Source: Amycolatopsis albispora (GTDB lineage Bacteria > Actinomycetota > Actinomycetes > Mycobacteriales > Pseudonocardiaceae). Taken from it: a DNA stretch of 64,000 nucleotides. The DNA lies in NCBI RefSeq assembly GCF_003312875.1, contig NZ_CP015163.1:6758001-6822000 (forward strand). Direction: 5' to 3'. Below are positions 57,858 through 64,000 of this stretch, one piece after another. Position 1 is the stretch's first letter, and each line of letters begins with the position of its first letter. Below the pieces are notes generated by a model that did no database searches, was not told the origin of the DNA, and saw nothing but the letters and a program-made list of their open reading frames with translations. Both the position numbers and the translations under genes were made by a program.

Positions 57858-59354
57858 ATGACCGCCGTCCAGCAACCGAGCACTCGCACGCAGGAGACCT
57901 TCGACTCGCTGAGCCCGGCCACCGACGAGGTGGTCGGCACCTATCCGGTGCACACCGCCGAAGAGGTCGAGGCCGCCGTCGCCAGGGCGCGCGACGCGGC
58001 CGTCTGGTGGGATTCGCTCGGTTTCGCCGGGCGCGCGCAGCGCCTCCAGCAGTGGAAGGGCGTGCTCACCCGGCGGCTGCAGCAGCTGTGCCAGGTGGTG
58101 CGCGACGAGACCGGCAAGCCGATCGCCGACGCGCAGCTGGAGTCGGTGCTGGCCATCGAGCACATCGCGTGGGCGGCGAAGAACGCCCGCAAGGTGCTCG
58201 GCCGCAAGCGCCGCCCGGCCGGTCTGCTGATGTCGAACCAGGCGGCGACCGTGGAGTACCAGCCGCTCGGCGTGGTCGGCGTGATCGGCCCGTGGAACTA
58301 CCCGGTGTTCACCCCGCTGGGCTCGATCGCCTACGCGCTCGCCGCGGGCAACGCCGTGGTGTTCAAGCCGAGCGAGTTCACCCCCGGCGTGGGGAAGTGG
58401 CTGGTCGACGCGTTCGCCGAGGTGGTGCCCGAACAGCCGGTGCTGCAGCTGGTCACCGGCTACGGCGCCACCGGCGCCGCGCTGACCCGCGCCGGCGTGG
58501 ACAAGATCGCCTTCACCGGGTCCACTGCCACCGGCAAGAAGATCATGGCGGCCTGCGCGGAGACGCTCACCCCGGTGGTCATCGAGGCGGGCGGCAAGGA
58601 CCCGGTGCTGGTCGACGCGGACGCCGACCTGGACGCCGCCGCCGACGCCACGGTGTGGGGCGCCTTCTCCAACTCGGGCCAGACCTGCATCGGCGTCGAG
58701 CGGGTCTACGTGCACGAACGGGTGCACGACCAGTTCGTCGCGAAGGTGGTCGAGAAGAGCAAGGCCGTGCGCGCGGGCTCCGACCACGACGCGCAGTACG
58801 GCCCGGTGACCATGCCCTCGCAGCTCAAGGTGATCAAGCAGCACATCACCGACGCGCTCGCCCGCGGCGGCAAGGCGCTGGTCGGCGGGGCCGAGGCGGT
58901 CGGTGACCGGTACGCCCAGCCGACCGTGCTGGTCGACGTGCCGGAGGACGCCGATGCCGTGCGCGAGGAGACCTTCGGCCCGACCGTGACCATCGCGAAG
59001 GTGGCCTCGATGGACGAGGCCGTGGAGAAGGCCAACGCCACCCGCTACGGCCTGGCGGCGACGGTCTTCTCCAAGTCACGCGGCATGGAGCTGGCGCGGC
59101 GGCTGCGCACCGGCATGGCCGCGATCAACGCGCCGCTGTCCTTCGCGGGCATCGCCTCCCTGCCCTTCGGCGGGGTCGGCGACTCCGGCTTCGGCCGCAT
59201 CCACGGTCCGGAGGGCCTGCGCGAGTTCGCCCGCACCAAGGCCATCGCCCGTCAGCGGTTCACCGCGCCGATCGCGCTGACCACCTTCGACCGCAAGGAG
59301 AAAACCGACGCGCTGGTGGCCAAGCTGATCACCGTCCTGCACGGGAAGCGCTGA
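57858..59354 (+). CDS. NAD(P)-dependent aldehyde dehydrogenase
   Basis: A 498-residue aldehyde dehydrogenase. Active-site residues are present: VIGPWNYPVF (~139), the catalytic Glu in VVIEAGGKDP (~243) and Cys in NSGQTCIGVERV (~277). The C-terminal FGGVGDSGFGR motif is normal. It converges on a choline-dehydrogenase-like GMC oxidase, so a betaine-aldehyde or alcohol-derived aldehyde substrate is possible. Sequence alone does not settle this. ATG at 57858. Its 3' end overlaps the convergent gene by 26 bases. Confidence 0.95.
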   Translation: MTAVQQPSTRTQETFDSLSPATDEVVGTYPVHTAEEVEAAVARARDAAVWWDSLGFAGRAQRLQQWKGVLTRRLQQLCQVVRDETGKPIADAQLESVLAIEHIAWAAKNARKVLGRKRRPAGLLMSNQAATVEYQPLGVVGVIGPWNYPVFTPLGSIAYALAAGNAVVFKPSEFTPGVGKWLVDAFAEVVPEQPVLQLVTGYGATGAALTRAGVDKIAFTGSTATGKKIMAACAETLTPVVIEAGGKDPVLVDADADLDAAADATVWGAFSNSGQTCIGVERVYVHERVHDQFVAKVVEKSKAVRAGSDHDAQYGPVTMPSQLKVIKQHITDALARGGKALVGGAEAVGDRYAQPTVLVDVPEDADAVREETFGPTVTIAKVASMDEAVEKANATRYGLAATVFSKSRGMELARRLRTGMAAINAPLSFAGIASLPFGGVGDSGFGRIHGPEGLREFARTKAIARQRFTAPIALTTFDRKEKTDALVAKLITVLHGKR

Positions 59355-60921
59355 TCAGGTCGGCCGCCTTCTCGGCGACCATCACGGTGGGCGCGTTGGT
59401 GTTGCCCCTGGGCACCACGGGCATGATCGACGCGTCCACCACCCGCAGGTTCTCCACGCCGCGCACCTTGAGTTCGGGGTCGACCACGGCCTGCTCGCCG
59501 GTGCCCATCGCACAGGTGCCGACCGGGTGGTACAGCGTCTGCGTCTTGTCCCGCACGTGCTCGGCGAGCGCGTCGTCGTCGAGGTCGTGGCGGTCGGGCA
59601 GGAACGGCCGGTCGAGGTAGCGCTTCAGCGCCCCACCGCGGCCGATGTCCATCAGCATGCGCAGTCCGGCCAGCATGGCGGTGAAGTCGGCGGGCTCGGC
59701 GTAGTAGGCGGGGTCGATTTCGGGGCGCCACAACGGGTTCGACGACCGGAGGCGCAGCCGTCCCCGGCTGGCCACCTCGACCAGGGTGGCCGCGGAGGTG
59801 AAGCCGGGCGTGGTCGGCTCGCGCATGCCGTTGTCGTAGAACAGCGTCGGCGCCACGTGGAACTGCATGTCGGGCGCGTCCAGCCCGTCGATGGTGGGCA
59901 GGAAGCCGCCCGCCTCCCCGACGTTGGACGCCAGCGGGCCGCGCTTGGTGATCTTGTAGCGCACCAGCCCGGCCGGGGTGCCCGCGTCGACCAGGTCGGT
60001 GGTGCCCTTGGTGGCCCAGATGACGCCCGCCGCCGGGTGGTCGTGCAGGTTCTCGCCGACGCCGGGCAGGGCCACGGCAACCTCGATGCCGTGCTCGCGC
60101 AGGTGCTCGGCGGGCCCGATGCCGGACAGCATCAGCAGCTGCGGTGAGTTGACCGCGCCACCGGAGAGCAGCACCTCGCGCTCGGCGTACACCGGGCGCT
60201 CGGCGCCCTTGTCCAAATAGGACACCCCGATCGCGGTGGTGCCGTCGAGCAGCACCCTGGTGGTCTGCGCGTGCGTGCGCACGGTCAGGTTCGGCCTGGT
60301 CAGCGCCGGGCGCAGGTAGGCGTCGGCGGTGGACCACCGGCGCCCCTTGCGGCAGGTGACCTGGTAGAGCCCGGCGCCCTCCTGGCGCTCGCCGTTGAAG
60401 TCGTCGGTCGGCTTCATGCCCCAGGTGGTCGCGGAGTCCACCCAGGCGTGGGACAGCTCGTGGGTGAACACGCGGTCCTCGACGTGCAGCGGGCCGTCGG
60501 TGCCGTGCAGCGGCCCGCCGAGCCGGGTGTTGCCCTCGGCACGGACGAAGTACGGCAGCACGTCGTCGTAACCCCAGCCCACCGCGCCGTGCTGATCGCG
60601 CCAGCGGTCGTAGTCGGCGCGGTTGCCGCGGATGTAGATCATCGCGTTGATCGAGGAGCAGCCGCCGAGCACCTTGCCGCGTGGCCAGTAGGTGGACTTG
60701 CCGAGGAACTTCTGCTCGACGGTCTCGTAGTTCCAGTCGTGCTGGGTCTTGAACAGGGCGGGGAAGGCGGCCGGGATGTGGAACTCGTCGTCGGTGTCCT
60801 CACCGCCCGCTTCGAGCAGCAGCACGGTGACCGCCGGATCCGCGCTGAGCCGGTTGGCCAGCACGCAGCCCGCGCTGCCCGCCCCGACGATGACGTAGTC
60901 GAAAGTCTCCCGCTCGGCCAC
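59329..60921 (-). CDS. GMC-family oxidoreductase, choline dehydrogenase-like
   Basis: A 530-residue FAD enzyme of the BetA/alkanol dehydrogenase type. It has the ADP-binding [19 protein letters not shown] (~8-26), LLLEAGGED, the GMC signature [19 protein letters not shown] (~82-100), [16 protein letters not shown] (~255-270) and the C-terminal [11 protein letters not shown] (~464) and [18 protein letters not shown] at 60921 follows AGGAGG. Oxidation of choline or a long-chain alcohol is likely; the convergent aldehyde dehydrogenase could take the next step, though they are not one operon. Confidence 0.94.
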   Translation of the reverse strand: MAERETFDYVIVGAGSAGCVLANRLSADPAVTVLLLEAGGEDTDDEFHIPAAFPALFKTQHDWNYETVEQKFLGKSTYWPRGKVLGGCSSINAMIYIRGNRADYDRWRDQHGAVGWGYDDVLPYFVRAEGNTRLGGPLHGTDGPLHVEDRVFTHELSHAWVDSATTWGMKPTDDFNGERQEGAGLYQVTCRKGRRWSTADAYLRPALTRPNLTVRTHAQTTRVLLDGTTAIGVSYLDKGAERPVYAEREVLLSGGAVNSPQLLMLSGIGPAEHLREHGIEVAVALPGVGENLHDHPAAGVIWATKGTTDLVDAGTPAGLVRYKITKRGPLASNVGEAGGFLPTIDGLDAPDMQFHVAPTLFYDNGMREPTTPGFTSAATLVEVASRGRLRLRSSNPLWRPEIDPAYYAEPADFTAMLAGLRMLMDIGRGGALKRYLDRPFLPDRHDLDDDALAEHVRDKTQTLYHPVGTCAMGTGEQAVVDPELKVRGVENLRVVDASIMPVVPRGNTNAPTVMVAEKAADLISASRAGR

Positions 60922-61156
60922 GCTGCCTCCTGTTGTTGACCTTCTGCCAACCCGATGATGGTCCGGTTCGGGCCCGGGTGGAAGGGGGGAACCGAGTGTC
61001 GCCCAGATGGCGGCGTTTGGCCACGCTGCGTACCGGCCGCCGGGCCGTTCCGGTTAATTACCGAGCCGCAAGCAACCGTTTCCCCGGTCACCACGTCCCG
61101 ACATCAGCAGCACACCAAACACGAGCTCGCAGCCGCGAGCGGATGGGAGGCCCGTC

Positions 61157-61600
61157 ATGGGGACGCTGCGCAAGATCACCGGTGTGGTCGCGGGTACGGC
61201 GGCGATGAGCGCGCTGGGGCTGTTCGCTGCCCCATCGGCCAGCGCCGCTTCGATGCCGTGCAGTTCGGCGGCGTCGGCCTGCGTGGACCTGAGCGCCAAG
61301 CAGGCGTGGCTGGCCGAAGGTGGCGAGGTCACCTACGGCCCGGTGCCGATGGCGTCCGGGAAGTCCGGTTACCGGACCCCGCCGGGGACGTTCAAGGTCA
61401 CCTACAAGGACATCGACCACTGGAGCAAGGCCTTCGACGGGCCCATGCCCTATTCGGTGTTCTTCACCAAGAGTGGCATCGCCTTCCACGAAGGCGACAT
61501 CAAGCAGCAGTCGCACGGCTGCATTCGCTTGACGCACAACGCGGCCGTCACCTTCTACCGCGCCCTGCAGCCGGGCGAGGTGGTCGAGGTCGTGCGCTGA
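61157..61600 (+). CDS. Secreted L,D-transpeptidase
   Basis: A 147-residue exported YkuD-domain protein. A signal peptide ends near SASA-ASM (~31). The catalytic domain has CVDLSAKQAWLAEGGEVTYGPVPMASG, GYRTPPGTFKVTYKDIDHWS and the HGC motif KQQSHGCIRLTHN (Cys ~121). It is close in sequence to the domain of the lipoprotein enzyme at 39453-40064 but lacks the lipobox and spacer. ATG at 61157 follows GGGAGG. It forms 3-3 cross-links in peptidoglycan (family role). Confidence 0.93.
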   Translation: MGTLRKITGVVAGTAAMSALGLFAAPSASAASMPCSSAASACVDLSAKQAWLAEGGEVTYGPVPMASGKSGYRTPPGTFKVTYKDIDHWSKAFDGPMPYSVFFTKSGIAFHEGDIKQQSHGCIRLTHNAAVTFYRALQPGEVVEVVR

Positions 61601-61690
61601 ACCGGCACCGCGCCGCCGGTTGAGCGCGGAGCAGTCCGGTGGGTGGCTTCTGTCGGGGGGCTACCCACCGGTTTGCCCGCGACCGTGAAG

Positions 61691-61696
61691 TACGCT
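61691..61696 (+). promoter_or_regulatory. -10 element of purSQ
   Basis: TACGCT lies 43 bases before the purS GTG; AGGGAGCC serves as ribosome site. Confidence 0.45.
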
Positions 61697-61739
61697 CTGG
61701 GTGTACCGCTGACCTGCACACATAGGGAGCCGACCAGCC

Positions 61740-61979
61740 GTGGCCCGAGTCGTCGTGGACGTCATGCCCAAGCCGGAGATCCTGGACCCGCAAGGACAGG
61801 CGGTGGCGGGCGCGCTGCCCCGCCTCGGCTTCGAGGGCGTCACCGACGTCCGCCAGGGCAAGCACTTCGTGCTCGAGGTCGACGACTCCGTCGACGACGA
61901 GACGCTGGCCAAGATCGCCGAGGGCCTGCTGGCCAACCCGGTGATCGAGGACTGGACCGTGCGGCGGGTGGAGGCGTGA
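61740..61979 (+). CDS. purS: Phosphoribosylformylglycinamidine synthase subunit PurS
   Basis: A 79-residue ferredoxin-like subunit that links PurQ and PurL in the FGAR amidotransferase complex. It shows [38 protein letters not shown] (~3-42) and the helix [24 protein letters not shown] at 61740. It is translationally coupled to purQ by a GTGA overlap. No purL follows; the complex would need a purL elsewhere. Confidence 0.96.
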   Translation: MARVVVDVMPKPEILDPQGQAVAGALPRLGFEGVTDVRQGKHFVLEVDDSVDDETLAKIAEGLLANPVIEDWTVRRVEA

Positions 61980-62662
61980 GCGCGCGCATCGGGGTCATCA
62001 CCTTCCCCGGCACGCTCGACGACGTCGACGCCGAACGCGCCGCCCGGTACTCCGACGCCGAGGCCGTGCCGCTCTGGCACGCCGACCACGACCTGCGCGG
62101 GGTCGACGCGGTGATCGTGCCCGGTGGCTTCTCCTACGGCGACTACCTGCGCTGCGGGGCGATCGCGAAGTTCGCCCCGGTGATGACCGAGGTGGTCGAG
62201 GCGGCCGCCAAGGGCATGCCGGTGCTCGGCATCTGCAACGGCTTCCAGATCCTGTGCGAGGCGGGGCTGCTGCCGGGGGCGCTGGTGCGCAACCACAAGC
62301 TGCACTTCGTCTGCCGCGACCAGTGGCTGCGGGTGGAGAACAACACCACGGCGTGGACCACCCGGTACGAGCAGGGCGCCGAGATCCTGGTCCCGCTGAA
62401 GTCCGGCGAGGGCGGCTACGTGGCCGACAAGTCCACTTTGGACATGCTGGAGGGCGAGGGGCGGGTGGTGTTCCGGTACGTGGGCGTCAACCCGAACGGC
62501 TCGCGCAACGACATCGCGGGCATCACCAGCGCGAACGGCCGCGTGGTCGGCCTGATGCCGCACCCGGAACACGCCATCGACGCCCTGACGGGCCCCTCGG
62601 ACGACGGGCTCGGCATGTTCTACTCCGCCGTCGACACCCTGGCCGGCGCCCTCACCAGCTGA
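61976..62662 (+). CDS. purQ: Phosphoribosylformylglycinamidine synthase subunit PurQ
   Basis: A 228-residue glutaminase subunit. It supplies ammonia for converting FGAR to FGAM. The catalytic Cys is in [11 protein letters not shown] (~86), with the oxyanion region [11 protein letters not shown] (~48-58) and the His/Glu of MPHPEHAID (~200). GTG at 61976 overlaps the purS stop. A GAATGTGGCTTTC palindrome follows rather than purL. Confidence 0.97.
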   Translation: MSARIGVITFPGTLDDVDAERAARYSDAEAVPLWHADHDLRGVDAVIVPGGFSYGDYLRCGAIAKFAPVMTEVVEAAAKGMPVLGICNGFQILCEAGLLPGALVRNHKLHFVCRDQWLRVENNTTAWTTRYEQGAEILVPLKSGEGGYVADKSTLDMLEGEGRVVFRYVGVNPNGSRNDIAGITSANGRVVGLMPHPEHAIDALTGPSDDGLGMFYSAVDTLAGALTS

Positions 62663-62772
62663 CCGCTGGGCGCCCTTCTCGCGGCACCCGTCCACGCAGC
62701 ACCCGCTCGCGCAACCAGCCTCGCAGGACGCCGCCGCCAGGGCCTCGCTGCTCTGGACATCGCCTGCCCCTG

Positions 62773-62825
62773 GACACGAATGTGGCTTTCGGGGCCGAAT
62801 CCGCCCCGAAAGCCACATTCGTGTC
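62773..62825. repeat. Palindromic repeat, GAATGTGGCTTTC family, copy 4
   Basis: Perfect 23-bp arms at 62773-62795 and 62803-62825 surround the loop CGAATCC. The core is ACACGAATGTGGCTTTCGGG. It lies between convergent purQ and the ABC exporter gene. Confidence 0.85.
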
Positions 62826-62853
62826 GCTTGAGCCCCGCCCGAACCCCGGCACC

Positions 62854-64000
62854 TCAGGCGCCTGCCGCCTGGACCAGGCGGGCGTAGGGGCCGTTCGCCG
62901 CCAGCAACTCCGCGTGGCTGCCGAGTTCGGTGATGGTGCCGCCGTCCAGGACGGCGACCCGGTCGGCGGCGGCCGCGGTGTGCAGCCGGTGCGCGATGGC
63001 GATCACCGTCCGCCCGGCCAGCACCTGCGAAAGCGAGCGTTCCAGCTCCCGCGCCGAGCCGGTGTCCAGCAGCGACGTCGCCTCGTCCAGCACCAGGGTG
63101 TGCGGGTCCGCCAGCACCACCCGCGCCAGCGCCAGCTGCTGCGCCATCGCCGCGGGCACCGAGGCCGGGGTCACCTTGCTGTCCAGCCCGTCCGGCAGCG
63201 ACCGCGCCCACGAACCCGCGCCCACCGAGTCCAGCGCGCCCAGCAACTCCGCATCCGACCACGAGCCCGCGGGCAGCGTCAGGTTCTCCCGCAGCGTGCC
63301 CGCGAACACGTGGTGCTCCTGCGTGAGCAACAGCACCTCACCCCGCAGCAGGTCCTCCGGCAGCCGCGAGACCTCCGCGCCGCCGATGGTCACCGAGCCC
63401 GAATCGGGGGCCGCGATGCCCGCCAGCAGCCTGCCCAGCGTGGACTTCCCGGCCCCCGACGGCCCGACGATCGCCAGCCGCTGCCCGCGGGGAACGGACA
63501 GCGTGATGCCGTGCAGCACCTCGCGGTCGGGCGAATACCCGAACCGCACGTCCCGCACCTCGATCTCGGTGCCCGCGGGCACCTCGGCGCCGGAAGGCGG
63601 CGCGGCGACGGCTCCGCGCACGCCGATCACCCGGCGCAGCGCGGTCGCCGACACCTGCACGTCCTCCAGCCACCACAGCAGCTCGTCCAGCGGACCGGCC
63701 AGGATCTGCATGTACAGCACCATCGTGGTGATCGTGCCCAGCCCGGCCCAGCCCTGCGTGTACGCCCACGCGCCGATCAGCAGCATCGCGGCCACCGGCA
63801 GCGCGTGCGACAGCTCCAGCCACGGCGCCCACCGCACCTGCAGTTTCCGCAGGTCACGCTCGCCGTCCACGGCGCGGGCCAGCCGCCGGTCGCCGTCGGC
63901 CACGCGGCGTTCGATCATGCCCAGCGCGTCCGCGGTCCGGGCGCCCTCGGTCGATTCGTGCAGGCCGGACTGCACGTCGCCCCAGGCGTCCAGCATGCGT
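62854..64000 (-). CDS. ABC exporter with atypical signature motif (N-terminus beyond window)
   Basis: The right end of the window cuts the 5' part; 382 codons of the C-terminal part are visible. The last membrane helices (~65-110 of the visible part, ALPVAAMLLIGAWAYTQGW) precede an ATPase domain with Walker A VGPSGAGKST, Q-loop LLTQEHHVFAGTLRENL, Walker B HTLVLDEATSLLD and H-loop VIAIAHRL. The C-loop LSGGQ is replaced by SVPAAMAQQLALAR. This suggests one half of a heterodimeric exporter with one degenerate ATP site. The partner gene would lie upstream outside the window. Confidence 0.93.
   Translation of the reverse strand, partial: RMLDAWGDVQSGLHESTEGARTADALGMIERRVADGDRRLARAVDGERDLRKLQVRWAPWLELSHALPVAAMLLIGAWAYTQGWAGLGTITTMVLYMQILAGPLDELLWWLEDVQVSATALRRVIGVRGAVAAPPSGAEVPAGTEIEVRDVRFGYSPDREVLHGITLSVPRGQRLAIVGPSGAGKSTLGRLLAGIAAPDSGSVTIGGAEVSRLPEDLLRGEVLLLTQEHHVFAGTLRENLTLPAGSWSDAELLGALDSVGAGSWARSLPDGLDSKVTPASVPAAMAQQLALARVVLADPHTLVLDEATSLLDTGSARELERSLSQVLAGRTVIAIAHRLHTAAAADRVAVLDGGTITELGSHAELLAANGPYARLVQAAGA

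Noticed and set aside
62663..62853. A small gene or purL remnant after purQ
   Set aside because: The gap is filled by the palindromic repeat; the short frames there are translations of the repeat arms.

Overview
The window is high-GC actinobacterial chromosome, most like a Pseudonocardiaceae/Amycolatopsis-type organism. The evidence is very strong third-position G/C, frequent GTG and TTG starts, two F420-dependent luciferase-like oxidoreductases, a mycothiol-type DinB/MDMPI protein, EspG/PE/PPE/WXG100-like proteins, SigE-family sigma factors and a DasR site at nagA. The genus assignment is inference. No rRNA, tRNA, CRISPR array, phage or insertion sequence was seen. The first and last genes are cut by the window ends.

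Layout. 1-7.3 kb holds a MarR-controlled operon (DHA2 exporter with a C-terminal beta-sandwich tail, then a YceI-like protein), a TetR gene divergent from a second DHA2 exporter with paired operators, and an ECF sigma gene coupled to a small beta-sandwich protein. 7.3-7.9 kb is a C-rich, hairpin-dense gap without a convincing gene. 7.9-23.2 kb is a housekeeping stretch (FAD-linked oxidase, DedA, nagA, SigE-type sigma, short-chain dehydrogenase, HD hydrolase, fba, DUF3151 protein, secreted lipase, secreted HNH nuclease, a degenerate lipid-kinase-like protein, purA). Several of these neighbours (purA, DUF3151, fba, DedA) also lie close together in mycobacteria. 23.2-29.9 kb has an F420-type oxidoreductase, secreted GDPD, a TRAP-TAXI transporter and purD.

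29.9-40.1 kb is the most distinctive region: an orphan ESX/type VII-like cluster without visible secretion machinery. It contains a PE-like protein, a DUF3558-like lipoprotein, a Pro/Gly-rich PPE-like protein, EspG, an MDMPI-type protein, two tandem transmembrane Ser/Thr kinases whose ectodomains look like tandem DUF3558-like modules, a WXG100-like protein, a WXG100-transglycosylase fusion and a lipoprotein L,D-transpeptidase. The gene content suggests a surface-sensing and cell-wall-remodelling unit.

40.1-52.1 kb carries a 163-bp palindromic element, an aminotransferase, small membrane proteins, an SAM-dependent methyltransferase, HAD hydrolase, threonine aldolase, a SigE-type sigma with a membrane partner, TetR, a 600-bp gap with DnaA-box-like sites, purB and a polar amino-acid ABC operon with two tandem binding proteins. 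52.1-64 kb has a MOSC protein, a probable sulfur-responsive leader peptide ahead of a TauE/SafE exporter, a deacetylase-like protein, an MBL-fold hydrolase, an ArsR-type regulator divergent from an MFS exporter, an aldehyde dehydrogenase convergent with a choline-dehydrogenase-like GMC enzyme, a second L,D-transpeptidase, purS-purQ and the end of an ABC exporter.

Two features recur. Intergenic spaces between convergent genes often hold long perfect inverted repeats, including a dispersed family with core GAATGTGGCTTTC. Four convergent gene pairs overlap by exactly four bases at their stop codons. Purine biosynthesis genes (purA, purD, purB, purS, purQ) are spread over 40 kb as separate units.
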